Below are positions 31,525 through 42,991 of a stretch of 64,000 nucleotides of DNA, in pieces. The stretch's first letter is position 1, and the number at the start of each line of letters is the position of its first letter. Origin of the DNA: Didymella arachidicola (taxonomy: Eukaryota; Ascomycota; Dothideomycetes; Pleosporales; Didymellaceae); contig CM049986.1 in the NCBI GenBank assembly GCA_016630955.3, positions 1,302,001 through 1,366,000 on the forward strand, written 5' to 3'. The position numbers and the translations under genes were made by a program. The notes below the pieces were generated by a model that was not told where the DNA came from, searched no databases, and saw only the letters and a program-made list of their open reading frames with translations.

Positions 31525-33159
31525 ATGGACCTTAATTTACTCCCAAACGAAGACCGAATTCAGCTTACACTCCAAGCAATTAAAAAACTCCAAGAACTAA
31601 GCCTGCGACGCGCTGCTGTTGTCTATAAAGTGTCAAAAACAACGCTTCTCCGGCGACGCGCTGGAACGCGATCAACACGCGATACCCACCCCAAATCATC
31701 AAACCTTACAAAGGCAGAAGAGCAGACGCTGGTACAGTATATAAGGAGGCTTGACCAGCAAGGCCTTGCCCCAACGCTTTGTCGGGTTGAAGATATGGCT
31801 AATCAACTGCGCGCTGCACGCGATGCGGACCCTGTTGGCCCGCAATGGGCTTCAAACTTTGTTAAACGCGAGCCTGGACTTAAATCGCGTATAACTCGAC
31901 AGAGGGATCGCCAGAGGGTCCTCTGCAGCGACCAAGGGGTTATTGGGCCCTGGTTTGACCTGGTGCGGAACGTTAAGGCCAAGTATGGCATTCTGGACAA
32001 CGATACCTACAACTTTGACGAGACTGGCTTCACTATGGGCGTTGGAAATCAAGTCAAAGTAGTCACTGCATCAGAGAGGCGTACTGAGCCTATTGGGGTC
32101 CAGCAGGGAGACCGTGAGTGGGTGACTTTGATCGCTGCGATCAACGCGATGGGCTGGGCAATTACACCCTACCTTATCTTCAAAGCGAAGAACCATGACG
32201 CGTCTTGGTACCCTGATTTGAAGCCTCAATGGCGCATTGGGGTCAGCGACAACGGTTGGACTACCAACGATCTTGGTGTAGCCTGGCTAAGGCACTTTAT
32301 TAAGCAGATTAAGGGCCGGAGGGTAGGTAGCTATGTGCTCCTAATTCTTGACGGCCACGAGAGCCACAAGTCGCTTTCTTTTCAGAATCTTTGCGAGGAG
32401 AACAAGATAATTACCCTCTGTATGCCTCCGCACTCATCACACATCCTCCAGCCACTTGACGTGGGTTATTTTGCTCCCCTAAAGCGGGCGTACAGCAAGG
32501 AGATTGGAGTCTTGGCATTAGACCACATTAGCAGAATTAACAAGAAGGCCTTTATCACAACCTTTGCAAAGGTATTTACGCAGGCGTTTTCAGAGGCAAA
32601 CATTACAGCAAGCTTCAAGGCAACTAGATTAGTGCCTAATAACCCATTGGTGGTGCTATTGAAGCTTGATGTGAAGGTCCGCACGCCGACACCGCCGCTC
32701 CTAGGGGAGCTCCAATGGAACCCCAAGACACCCACCAACGCCAACGAGATCGAGGCTCAATCAACACTGCTTCGCGATCGTATTCAAAAGCACCAAGGAT
32801 CGTCACCAACTCCAATGGTTGAGATCGTTGATCAGCTGCAGAGAGGCACAGCAATGCTGCTGCATGGGCAGACGTTGTTAGCAGCCCGAGTGCTGTAGCT
32901 TGAAACGTCAAATAAGGCTGCCTCTGAGCGCAAATCACGGAAAAGAAAGCGTATTCAGATGGGCGGAGACCTGTCAAAGGAAGAGGCAGAGGAGTTAATA
33001 GCCCAATACGACGTTGAGGCGCAGGTTGAAGGGGAGAGTCGTGAGGGTAGGGTTCGAACAGGTACAGGCAAGAGGGGCAAAGGGCACTGTAAGCGCTGTA
33101 GAGAGACTGGTCACAATTCGCGCACTCGTAAGAAAGATATAGTAGAGGTTAGCGATTAA
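31525..33159 (+). pseudogene. pogo-type transposase with premature TAG
   Basis: One continuous frame of 545 codons interrupted by a single TAG at 32896-32898, where copy 1 has CAG (Gln) in the same alignment position, so a C-to-T transition is the simplest cause. Domains: psq HTH, Tc5/CENP-B HTH, and DDE core motifs NFDETGF, LILDGHESH and LDVGYFAPLK, all upstream of the stop (457 codons). Downstream lie the basic coiled segment, an acidic linker and a knuckle remnant (C-x2-C-x4-H) whose last Cys codon reads CGT (Arg). Confidence 0.88.
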
Positions 33160-33209
33160 TATTCTGTACTGTAAGCTGCAGTACAACGTTGTAGTGTTAA
33201 GCAATTGCA

Positions 33210-33278
33210 GTTGGTAGGCCCAATAGTTTGTTGGGGCGGTCCACTCGCCTAGCCGGTCCACTCGCTATGCACTCACGT
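33210..33278 (-). repeat. Right TIR of transposon copy 2 with internal duplication
   Basis: 69 bp. Read inward, CGAGTGGACCG occurs twice, separated by GCTAGG; the left TIR has it once. The net difference is 17 bp. Confidence 0.9.
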
Positions 33279-34096
33279 TACAACTATTTCGCATTGCACC
33301 TTCGCCTGTGACACAGGATCTGTATGACGGGGAAATGAACATCAACTGCTCCGAGCCCCTCTGACCCATCGTTCCTGGACTTGCGTGCCATCATTTATTC
33401 ATCTACACGAGTCATCGTCCAATGGTGCGCTCTCCGACAGCTGCTTCACGCGTCCAGGTGCAAGATGCATCCCTTTGTTTGTTCGCGCTGGGCTTGTTTC
33501 GTGCTACCACGGGGAGCGCATCTGGCTGCGGCTGCTTGTGTCTCGGTCGTCCCATCTTAAAGACGTGGCCACAGCCCCAGCTTGATCTCTGGCACAGATA
33601 AAGTCCTGAGCGTCTAGTTTACGGATACACACTCTGGTGCCTGCTGCTGCCTGAAGACGAGGCTGCATTCGGCTCGATTGCCGCATCGAACCGCGTTTGC
33701 GCGCAGCCAAAAAGACACGCCAAACCAACGCGTGACGACACAACGCATCTTTATTACTGCAAGACAACAATCAACCCTCCCGAGACTTCGTCACCAAGCG
33801 CAGCGATCACTGGACATAGTGGCGAGAGGGAGAGTCTGTGGCTTGCAAAAGCAACCTAGTCTTTCACTTCTTTACCGTAACTGTGCACCACAGGTAAGGG
33901 CTTCCTGCCCGCGCTACCAGGTATCTCTACAACACCTCACGGTCGGCACTACACCCGAATACACTGCAGATCTCAACCACATTTTCCATACATTTCTACA
34001 TACCTTCCAAGGCCTTCACCGCAGCCCGTCAACTAGCCAGCGTCCCAAAGTCGCGAAGCCGTTACCAGTCGCCACACCACCAGCCACACCTTTACG
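33279..34096. other. Intergenic between transposon copy 2 and the next gene
   Basis: About 800 bp. A CT-rich leader directly before 34097 is compatible with a promoter or 5' UTR. Frames at 33385-33770 on both strands lack domains. No further transposon ends found. Confidence 0.45.
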
Positions 34097-35379
34097 ATGG
34101 TGCCAATGACTTCTGAGCCTGCTGACGCACGGCCTCGTCGACGTAAGTATACCAAGCCCAATGGTAAAGCCACATCCACTCAGTGCCACATTCAGAGGCC
34201 TTCATCGCCACATGCTCGCCCGACGAGCTGCTCGGCCAAGTCATACAGACACTCTGCCCAAGATACAACATCGATGCGCCTCATCTGCTGGCTCTGCGAC
34301 AATTGCTCTCGACTGCTATTGTTATGCCAAGGAAACCACCGACACTGAAGCGCACTCGTCCTGACAAACGCATTGGTGAGATCGGCTCAATCTACGACAC
34401 ACCACGCCGCTCTCCATTCGGACCCAATGGCCCACCCATCTCTGCGAGCCAGAGTTTCTACTTCCACCACCACGATGCAGATTTTGAGAGACTGTTGCCA
34501 CGGGTGGACCGCTCGCGTTATGTGTGGAGGGACGAACCGGACAGTCAGTCGGATTCTGACAGCGATAAGGTTTCAGACAGTCAGGAAAACTCGCAATCGC
34601 AAACGTCTACTCCCGAAACTCTCGTTACAGAGCGCGAGAAATCAACTCAATCAAAAACGTCTGTTGCACCTGCTCCTACCTCCAGCAACGAGCAGATTGC
34701 GGCAAAGGTCCACCCACAAGCGCAAGAGTCGTCGGCGCAGGGACCACCACGCTCGGGTTTGATACAGGAACCTGTCGCCAATGGAGACAAACTATCGTCT
34801 TCCGAGTCTGGCCCTGAGACGCCGCGCAAGAACACGTCCGCCGGGTCTCTGGCACCGCAACGCCCTTCTGTGCCTATGATCATTGTGACCACCCCCAGGT
34901 CTACAGACCGCATGATTATCAACGAGCTCGAGAACAAAGCACTCTCATCGCCGCTTCTCCCCACCACCAACGTTGCCATCGAGCTGCCAGATTCACAGGA
35001 CATGAATAGCGTTCCTCCGCCGTCACACTCGGCTTCGCATTTCTACGTGCCTCGTTGCCCAGACACACAGGATACCGTCCATAGCACGCAGCAAAGCGAA
35101 GTTTTCAGTCCTCCAAATGACTTCGTGCAGTTCACACCGCCCTCGCAAGACGAGACACAGCAGGAGGATCTGTCACAAGCAGAGACGTCCCATTCATATC
35201 CGCACACAACAGCCGTCAGGCCGACCATGAATCCTTCCAAGCCGCCTCCTCGGCGTTCTCCCAGGATCTTAGCATCGAGTCCACCTATTGTCACGCCTTC
35301 GTTGAGTAAGCGCTCGCGCGAGAAATCTGAGTCCTCAGATGCTGCGCCCTCACTCAAGCGTTCAAAGACCAAGGAATAA
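34097..35379 (+). CDS. Disordered protein of unknown function
   Basis: Predicted 413 residues in two exons (34097-34142, 34184-35379), joined by a 41-nt intron with a strong GTAAGT donor and CACTCAG acceptor. The first exon opens MVPMTSEPADARPRR; a second in-frame ATG (34106) is an alternative start. Residues about 20-60 look helical (PDELLGQVIQTL, LLALRQLLSTAI). The remainder is low-complexity, rich in Ser, Pro, Gln and acidic runs (SDSDSDKVSDSQE), and ends in a basic stretch (SLKRSKTKE) like a nuclear signal. Several S/T-P sites could be phosphorylated. I do not recognise the family. If the intron is wrong, the frame still lacks an ATG until later, so splicing is favoured. Confidence 0.6.
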
Positions 35380-35757
35380 ACTTGGTCCTTACTGGAAAAG
35401 ATTTTTTGGATGTTTTCAAGCGTTTGTAAGGACTCGATATGTCAAAGCGACGGTGTCACGCGTTGGGTCCCAATAAGCTAGTCCACAAAGGCTTATCCTC
35501 TGGGTCACAGTCTGGCTTTGGATGTCTTATATCTATTTGCTGATGTTTACTATCACTACAACTATGCGTTTATTCAATATCATATAATGCAGAATGTCCA
35601 AACCCCACATCTTGCACCACCCCTGCACGCCTAGGCTGACATGCATCCCCTTCGGCTCCCCTCTTCGCATACCTCACCACATAATAGCCCCTCAGCCTTG
35701 CACGCCTGTTTGCCTGCTCAGATCTCCACTTTACAACCAACATCAAGATACTTTGCA
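35380..35757. other. Intergenic, 378 bp
   Basis: 3' flank of the disordered-protein gene and leader of the Dabb-domain gene. In-frame ATGs upstream of 35758 exist (35641) but the added residues look non-coding. Confidence 0.5.
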
Positions 35758-36251
35758 ATGTCTACCGCTTCTGAAGCCGACATCATGGTCTCCTTAGCTG
35801 CCACGCCGTCCGGTCCAGTTACGAGAATCGCCACCTTCCGATTCCATCCACACGTAACCGCCGTCCAGAAGGCTGACCGTGCCCGCGCCTTTTTGGCGCT
35901 GTATGAACAGCTTCCAGAGCTTATTCTGGAGAAACCGAGGGGTGGCAGGCCGCTTGATACGCCGCTGGAGTTGACGGGGGTTAAGAGAGAGAAGGAGTGG
36001 GATTTGGGCTTCGTTGTTGTGTTTAAGGTATGCGTTCCATTGAGCTAGGATGTACGGTAGAGCTGACATTGGTAGGATGAGGCTTCGAGGAGAGCGTTCG
36101 ATAGTGATCCGGGGCATGAGAGTTTGAAGGTAAGTGATGCCAGCTTGTGTAGGATTCTCTTGAGCTGATGAATTTGCAGAACGAGACGGATCCGTTGCTT
36201 GCCCAGGTTTTTGTGTATGACTTTGTTAACGAGAAGAATTTGGGGTGGTGA
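35758..36251 (+). CDS. Stress-responsive A/B-barrel (Dabb) domain protein
   Basis: 131-residue small protein in three exons (35758-36027, 36076-36129, 36180-36251), all phase 0 with GTATGC or GTAAGT donors. The fold pattern is that of a Dabb/ferredoxin-like dimeric barrel: strand RIATFRFHP, helix VQKADRARAFLALYEQL, strand with the typical WDLGFVVVFKDEASRRAF, and a final VFVYDFVNE. Some members of this fold act in polyketide cyclisation or stress responses, but most fungal ones are uncharacterised and no biosynthetic cluster is nearby. The start ATG at 35758 is favoured; Met at 35785 is possible. Confidence 0.8.
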
Positions 36252-37147
36252 ATCGTAAGGGTGTTGGGAAATTCATGATAGGGAACCTAGACATCGTGTA
36301 CTGCTCGCGATCGTTCCTATGATGATCCTATCCAAGCACCACTTTTGCTATGGAATGATGTCAGTGACGGAAGGCGTCAGGTTATGCGAGGAGACACAAA
36401 TACTGACCAATTCCTGCACTTCACCGTCGCTTTCTTCGCCTCCCTCATTTACATCATGAACCCCACGACTTCACAATTTCTCCGAGAGCCACGTTCTATT
36501 CTTGCAATTCGACAAGACGAATCATTGACTGGGGTTGTCTAATCCCCAATGGCCTTTCTCAGCGTTCATCTCATCTCAAGGCGCAAGTTGGAACTGGATC
36601 TCATGGCTGTAATATTGTTCACGAGACACGTTGAATGCGTGTTCTTCATCTTTACTTGCTATACACACAGAGTTTGAAATTTTAACTGCTACTACAATAT
36701 CATCTATTCTTCACGCACAAAACCATGCGAAGGCTTTGCAACAGCGTACTGGATCAGGTCTGCTCAAGCCCCGCAGAACTTTACAAACACGTATAGCCAT
36801 CGAAGACTTGCATTCTGTACTCGTCGTAATGGAAAACATTCCGACTGATGGATTGAGTCCGTGATTGGTCACCTAAAGTCGGCTCATTGCGTCCAGGATT
36901 AACACAATGGCATGAAAGATGCGAAGAATGTATTGGGCTGCCTTGTGAGGTACTTGAGCTTGGGGAATGGAAACTTCTCGACAGTGTTATTGGGTTTCTC
37001 CAGCTGTCCTCCCGACTAGTATTAGCAATTCGGCTGGAAGAACTACGCTTGAATGTGCAGGCCAATTGCACTAGTGGCGAAGAACAAATGTATATACAAA
37101 GAATAGGATGTCATATCAAATCATGTACACACGTAACACCGTCAATC
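36252..37147. other. Intergenic, 0.9 kb, convergent 3' flanks
   Basis: Lies between the 3' ends of the Dabb gene (+) and the seven-helix protein gene (-). No supported gene, RNA or repeat. Confidence 0.5.
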
Positions 37148-39579
37148 TCACACCGACCTTGTCTTCTCCTCAAGCCTGTGCTCCTCGTCCTCGGGAACAG
37201 TCTCAAAACTAAATCTGCGAAACTCCTCCTCCGCCTCCACTGCCTCCCTCTGATCCGAACTCGTCGTCGTCGAGCTATAGATCGAGCTCGACACAGTGCC
37301 GACTTTGGAAGCCACGGTTGCATCCTTCGCGTTGACGGACCCCGTGGCTGAAGGCGGTACTGGCTGAAGTGGGCTCACAGGCTGAGACGTCTGCGGCTGG
37401 ACTACATTTTTAAGCATCTGCTCATGGAGATCGGGTTTTCCACCTCGGAACGAGTTAGTGCGCGATGTGCACTCCGAGACACGGGTGCTCTCGTGCTTAG
37501 GCACGGTGCTAAGATCGAGAATGCGCGGGTTGCTATCGCCGCTTGTGCGGTTCTCCGAGAGGCGCTTGGTGAGCTTGATGATCTCGAGGCTGGACGAGCG
37601 TTTGTTTTCCAATGTTCGGGGCGGGTGCGAGGCCAGTGCGTCGGTGGGCTCGATCATAGATGAGGGGCCGTCCATGCCGCCTGACATCATGTGTGTGGGG
37701 ACATACACCTCGGGGACGATGGGAGATTTGGGGGCGGTCAGCTCGAGGGGAAGCTTGTCGCTTGCGGAGTATAAGCGTGCTTTCCGCAGAACCTTGCGGC
37801 CGTCTTTCGTGATAATCATAGGGACAATGGAGCGTTCTTTGCGGTTTTTGCCCTTCTCATCTCTGTTGCCGCTACTTTGGGTGTCTAAGGAGCTTGGTCG
37901 TGAGAAGTGAATATACTTTTTATCGGTCGATGAGCGCCCAGCAGCGTTGATGGCCTCGATGTCACCGTACCCAGGGGGCGGTGATCTGGTTCTGGGAAGC
38001 TTGCCTTTGCTCCCATTCTTTCCCTCCAACTTAGCAAGTGCAGCCTGGACTGCATCCCCTACATCGTGGTCATTGAAGCCATGACCGTCGAGCTCATACT
38101 GCGCTTTGACGGGCGATCTAGAATTTCTTTTCGATGTCTTCTTTGATGTCCTCTTCGAAGTCATGGACGAAGGATTATTGTGTTCCAGCCTTGCCAAGGA
38201 GTCGTTCGGGTGTAGCGTCGAGTTCCTGAGAGGCCAACTCATTCGATTAGGGATTTCAGGTACAGGAGGGATGTCGGTGTCTTCCATCGTGTTCCTGTTC
38301 AGCCAAGTTGACGTGGAAGAACGATTACTTCCTGTTGTCAATGATGAGCCTGACGCGCGCCTGACCTTCCAAGCACCCGTCTTTCCATCGATCTCCAATG
38401 TTGTTGATGGGTATCGAAGAGAGTCAGCCAGCGTGCCGGAGTCTTCGAATAGAGAAGTCTGACATGAATGCAGAGTCTCTTTGGATCCATTGGAATGCAT
38501 CGATACCACGCTGGGATGCAGAGCTTTCTCACTGACGTGGACGTTGATGCTGCTGCGACTGTAATCGCCCGCCCGCTTTGCGCCATCAGGTACATGGAAG
38601 CGCAGGTCGATACGCACCACAGCGTACATGACGAGTACGATCATTTCGGTGACGAAGTTGAATGCATAGAAGCAGGCCTTCTCGTAGTACCACGGTGGGT
38701 CTTGGAATTGACCTTGATCGTTCTGCAGTGGGAAAGGAGGTAGCCAAGCGATCACGCAACGGAAGATCTGTCCAGCCGAGATGACTGCGGCGGCAATCAA
38801 GAGGATTGTGATGTTTACCCTTAGACGGCCGGCTCCAAATTTGTCGACCTCGTGACGGGGTAGAACCAGTGAGATGAGAACAACGATGATCGGGGCGAAG
38901 GCGAAAACGGTAAAGTATGTCTGACCAGCCAACTGCATGTCGCGAAAGATGCGTAGAGCGGTGTTATTTAGCGTGAAGTACTGCCAGATCGATGTCACAA
39001 TGATAATCAGTAAGCTGAGGATCAAGAGGACGAGTGCGCCTCGGTGGACAATTCGGTAAGGCATCGACCACCCGAGTTTGGTATGTTGCGCACGGACAAC
39101 ACGTTGCGTGAAGAACCAGTTGACCATATACAAGATGATCGTACCGACATATACGAAGACGTTTGCTGCCATAGCGAGGCCGACGTTGTGCTGATGGCAT
39201 GCCCAACCTATTCTCAAGGACATTGTTATTATGCGAATCTTACACAGACCTAAACCTTGTTAGTCACTTTAGCATAGTCCATGGGCTTTGGCTTGCCTAA
39301 AAGGGCGCCATTGAAGATGAACTTATGCCCTCGGCCCTTGTTACTCTTGAGGATCTTGATGTGCACAACTCCAAAGACGAGGTAAAGAACCAGGAGGACC
39401 GCTGTGACGGGGATATCAGGTATGACATCTGGAAATCCACCAAGTCCCGCATATGAGGGCGAGTATGGAGGTTTCCCTCGGTCCTGTTGGCTCTGAGAAA
39501 GTGTCAGCTTCTGTCTACCACCCGTGATGATATTTGAACGTACTGTTGAGGGCTCGTTGGTATCTGAAACTGTCGACAT
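37148..39579 (-). CDS. Seven-helix fungal membrane protein (DUF3112-like)
   Basis: 794 residues in two exons (39579-39297, 39249-37148). The 47-nt intron appears to use a GC donor (GCAAGC) with a GTGACTAAC branch point and TTTAG acceptor. Seven hydrophobic helices fill about residues 60-340: VTAVLLVLYLVFGVVHI starts the first, and later ones include ILLIAAAVISAGQIF and FVTEMIVLVMYAVV. The long C-terminal half is cytosolic-like, Ser/Lys/Arg-rich and disordered. Conserved blocks such as GLGGFPDVIPDIP before helix 1 and the RxxxRDMQL segment match a fungal family that I recall as DUF3112, superficially GPCR-like but with no known ligand. The start MSTVSDTNE is the first ATG; the frame upstream opens with TTG only. 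Confidence 0.75.
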
Positions 39580-40831
39580 ATTGGGTCTGAGAATCACAAA
39601 CAACTACGATGTGGACGAGAGAGCAAGGAACAAATTAAGAAGCCTGACAGGCGTGCGAGCAGTGGGAGCTCCATCTATATCACATCGGTAAACTTACGCA
39701 TGGCTTAGGGCTAAGGTGCCCAGATCAACACCGTGGATGACGGCTCTACGACGACGATATCCAGGAAGAGGCGAGCAGTTCCCATTGGCAGGATACGTCT
39801 CGCTGCATGTGGAAGACAGTAGCTCAACGGCCCAGAGCCAGCCTAGTTAGGTGGACGGCATCGGTCTAACGGCATACGGGATCTATCAGTGAACACCGCA
39901 TGCAAGCACACGTACCATAGCTGTGGCACATGCAGGATTTACAGGGTATGCCTTGCGTTCAGGCAATTTACCGAGCATTGTCAATCTTCAATTCGACCTC
40001 ACCCATCTATTACTGTTGTCAGTCCAGCGTAGCTCGAGTCGATTGCTGAAAATAGATGTTCACAGCCATGCTGAGTATGACTTCATATGACACTGGGAGA
40101 GCCTGGTACCGTCAGCTGTCTTGCGGGGGCGGCCTGTATTGACGTTGTGATGGTTGTGCCGGCTCTCCTCAGTGCTGCCGGGAAAGCTGATGTTGATCGT
40201 CGGATCTTACTTTATCGGCATCTCGAACCGCCGACTCTCGCTTAATAAGCTTCATCTGGCATAAGTAGGTAGTGCATACCAGCATCAGATGTTGCATGCG
40301 TGTAGAACGCCCAAGCTATATGCGACAGGTTTTGAGTACAGCATGAAGTCGTGTAGCGTCAGCGAGCCGCAAAATAAACGTGTTCATCGGTAAGGTTGCC
40401 CAGACCATGTTGAGACTCGTTACCTGGAGCAAGGCATGCCAATTGGGACGTCTGATGGATTTACAGCAGGTGTACGCATCTTCCGGAGTGAAAAAGTTAC
40501 AAATTGCTCGATAGAGTGGCACTGGGAGAAGACTGCAACAAAGTAAGGTGACAGCGTATATATGTGCTGGTTTGCAACGACTAGCCTCCTTGGTGACCAT
40601 TCAGCAAGTACATCCCAGCCCTCACCTGGAGTGTTAGCCACGTCTTGGCCAGTATGCCTATTCTCAACTGGCCGAGGCTCTAATTATCATTGCGCGTCTT
40701 CGTCAGCGTTTCGAGTCGAAAAAGTCACATTCATGAGCACGTGTTTTCGCGTCCGATGCGGGCCGCCGCAGCGAACATCAACATCAACGTCATACCCTAA
40801 TTAACCACCAGCAACCACGCAACATCCCAAA
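39580..40831. other. Intergenic, 1.25 kb, divergent promoters
   Basis: Separates two divergent membrane-protein genes. Minus-strand frames at 40316-40641 have no domain support. No repeats recognised. Confidence 0.45.
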
Positions 40832-41936
40832 ATGCCTCCAAAAGGGAAGCAGAAAGCCGCCAAACAGGCGACTAAATCAATCCCCCCACCCTTCTCCCCG
40901 GCGGATGCTTCTCTCGCGCCACTCCTCGAAACCTTCAACCCCTCAACCGTATACATAATCCACACCGACACGCACCCCGCGTGGTTCAAGAAGCGCATTT
41001 TCAGCGTACCCGTTGGGCTCAATCTGATCATCGCTGCTATACTTGCCTGGCGCGTCTATGCCATCGTCCCGTTCTACTACAGCATCCTCGCGTCACTCGG
41101 CGGGCACTCGAACCACACGACGATATACTACGCGGAGCAGACATCGGGCGGGCTGATATGGAAGATTATGCAGCGCATGGTCACGTTCTTTATTGACTAT
41201 GTGCTGGTAACGGTCATTGCGCCGTGGCCGTTTGGATTCTTCCTCGAGGCGCCGGGCAACCCAGTGCGTTGGCGGTGGAGCGTAGGGTTTAGGGACGAGG
41301 AGGTGTATGTCAGACAGAGTAGGGGTTGGGGTGCAAAGGACCTACTTGGCGAGGCCGAGGGAAGTACAGGCAAGGCGGGCGAGGATTCACCGTTCTTCAA
41401 GACAAGGATCTTGCCTGCTGTTGATCCGCAAAGATTGAAGGAGAAGACAGGATATCTGTTGATGGATGGAGATTTTGATCTTGATTTCTATGGGATGATT
41501 GCTGTGACGCAGTTGCTGGACAGGAAGGACGTTGCCGCAGATCTGCTTAAGAAGTGCGTGCTTGTCTATGTTGGGGACAAGGAGAAGGGGGAGGGACAGT
41601 GGGCGGTCTGGAACTGCGGTATGCTTGATGTCAGTGAGCCAAGTGAGGCAGAGGCTAGAGATAAAGTGATTGCGATCAAAGACAAGCTCACAGAGATGGG
41701 CAAGGAAAGTCTCTTCTTTCGATGGGTCGAGCTCATTCAGTATGAGAGCAACGGTATGTCTTGTTCTGCATCTCACATCGCCTCAGCTAACACGTCTCCC
41801 AGCACCTGGTGGCTTCACGCAAGAAAGGCAGTTCGCTGCAGCAGAGAAGGTCAAGAAGATGTTCGAAGAGCAGGGCGTAGATTGGGACAAGTTCAGCCAG
41901 GAGATTGGAGGGCTCGAGGGAGTGCCAGGCTTGTAG
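40832..41936 (+). CDS. Conserved fungal membrane protein, unknown function
   Basis: 351 residues in two exons (40832-41753, 41803-41936), with a 49-nt intron (GTATGT, branch GCTAAC, CCCAG). A Lys-rich N-terminus (MPPKGKQKAAKQ) is followed by a soluble segment, a hydrophobic helix at about 60-82 (VGLNLIIAAILAWRVY), a second at about 115-137 (FFIDYVLVTVIAPWPFGFF), and a soluble C-terminal half ending in a helical region (ERQFAAAEKVKKMFEEQG). The hairpin-like pair of helices suggests an ER or other endomembrane protein. I do not recognise a named family. Splicing restores a clean open frame, which supports the model. Confidence 0.72.
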
Positions 41937-42385
41937 CTGGCAGTTGTTGCATTGCATTGCGTTGCGGGTTTATTACCATGATACCCAAAAGTTTTACTAT
42001 GGAACATTGCGCGTGTCCATAACCATCCTAATCATGACGATAGAAAGACAGATAGCCTGTCATCCCGTGTGTCTTCATCGTTGCCTCTTCCGCGCCGACA
42101 CTTCCACATCACCTTGCGGCAGAACGAGATCTGCAAATGCCATGAAGCACTTCAGTTGAAGAGACCACTCACTTCGAATCTATCTTACATTGTGGGCGTG
42201 CCAGCCGATTAGTCGGCTCAATGAAACAAGCTAACGTGTCCTTCAGGTAAAGTGCTTTCCTCCGCTGCGCAGGTATTCTTCCCTGCAGAGTGCCTCCGAA
42301 GATCCGGTCGTGAAGTCGTGAAGTCGTCGCGGTACCACCAGGGCATTCGAATATGTAAAGTTTTGTCATTCAAAGAGATCGCCGC
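41937..42385. other. Intergenic, 449 bp, convergent 3' flanks
   Basis: No gene supported. A short repeated GTGAAGTC unit occurs near 42310-42325. Confidence 0.5.
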
Positions 42386-42991
42386 TCACACTTTTTGCCT
42401 CAGAAGCCGATGCAGTGACAACGACGAATCCTTACTCCTCCTCCTACCTGGACTGGCATGACGACTTGACGAAGACTTCGACGTGGCGGACTCCGGGGAG
42501 CTATCGCGGTGCGATCTCGATGACCGCCTAGACTCCGATGTTTTCGACGAGCTCTTCGACCGCAACGAGTATCGAGAGTCGGACGTGCTTGTCGAGTTGA
42601 GAGTATCACTTCGCTTGCGTAGCCGCCTTGTGGGAGTCTCGGAACGCTTCCTCTTCTCCTTCTCCTCGCTGACGAGTGTCTTCTCAGATGTCGGTGTGCG
42701 GTGCAACACTGTCCTCCGTGTCCGGCGTTCGGGTGTTTGCGGCGTCTGTACTTGCTCATTCAGAGCGGGAAACGCCTCCGATTCAGTTTCCAGTTCGTCT
42801 ACAGATAATTTGCGGTCCTCGTCATGCTTCTTCTCTGTCTCTCGCCCTCGCGTGTAGGCATCGAGTAGCCGCTCGGCCTCCCTCTTGTTTGCATCGGTGC
42901 AGACCAACCTGACGACTTCCAGGACCAGAAAGAATGTAGCAACATATGAGACAAAGAAGCCAACTTTCGAGGCGAAGTCAATGATCCACAT
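42386..42991 (-). CDS. Single-helix membrane protein with Ser/Arg-rich tail
   Basis: 201 residues, single exon, start MWIIDFASKV (the frame upstream opens only with GTG). One hydrophobic helix near the N-terminus (about residues 7-29, including FFVSYVATFFLVLEVV) is followed by a charged segment with a likely short coiled coil (KREAERLLDAYTRGRE). The long tail is dominated by Ser, Arg, Lys and Thr (SLRSKSSSKTSESRRSSRS), resembling RS-type disordered regions. The helix could act as a signal anchor with the tail in cytosol or lumen. Family not recognised. The long uninterrupted frame and compositional structure support coding; function unknown. Confidence 0.6.
   Translation of the reverse strand: MWIIDFASKVGFFVSYVATFFLVLEVVRLVCTDANKREAERLLDAYTRGRETEKKHDEDRKLSVDELETESEAFPALNEQVQTPQTPERRTRRTVLHRTPTSEKTLVSEEKEKRKRSETPTRRLRKRSDTLNSTSTSDSRYSLRSKSSSKTSESRRSSRSHRDSSPESATSKSSSSRHASPGRRRSKDSSLSLHRLLRQKV

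Larger units (their letters stand above)
31449..33278 (+). mobile_element. pogo/Fot1-type DNA transposon, copy 2 (different family)
   Basis: 1830-bp element in the same orientation as copy 1 with unrelated TIRs (31449-31500; 33210-33278) and TA on both sides (31447-31448, 33279-33280). Its transposase is clearly homologous to copy 1 but diverged along its whole length, so it represents a separate family of the same superfamily. The interval between the two elements is 25 bp including both TAs. Confidence 0.92.

Noticed and set aside
36252..37147. Additional exon(s) of the Dabb gene
   Set aside because: The third exon ends in a natural stop and the domain is complete.
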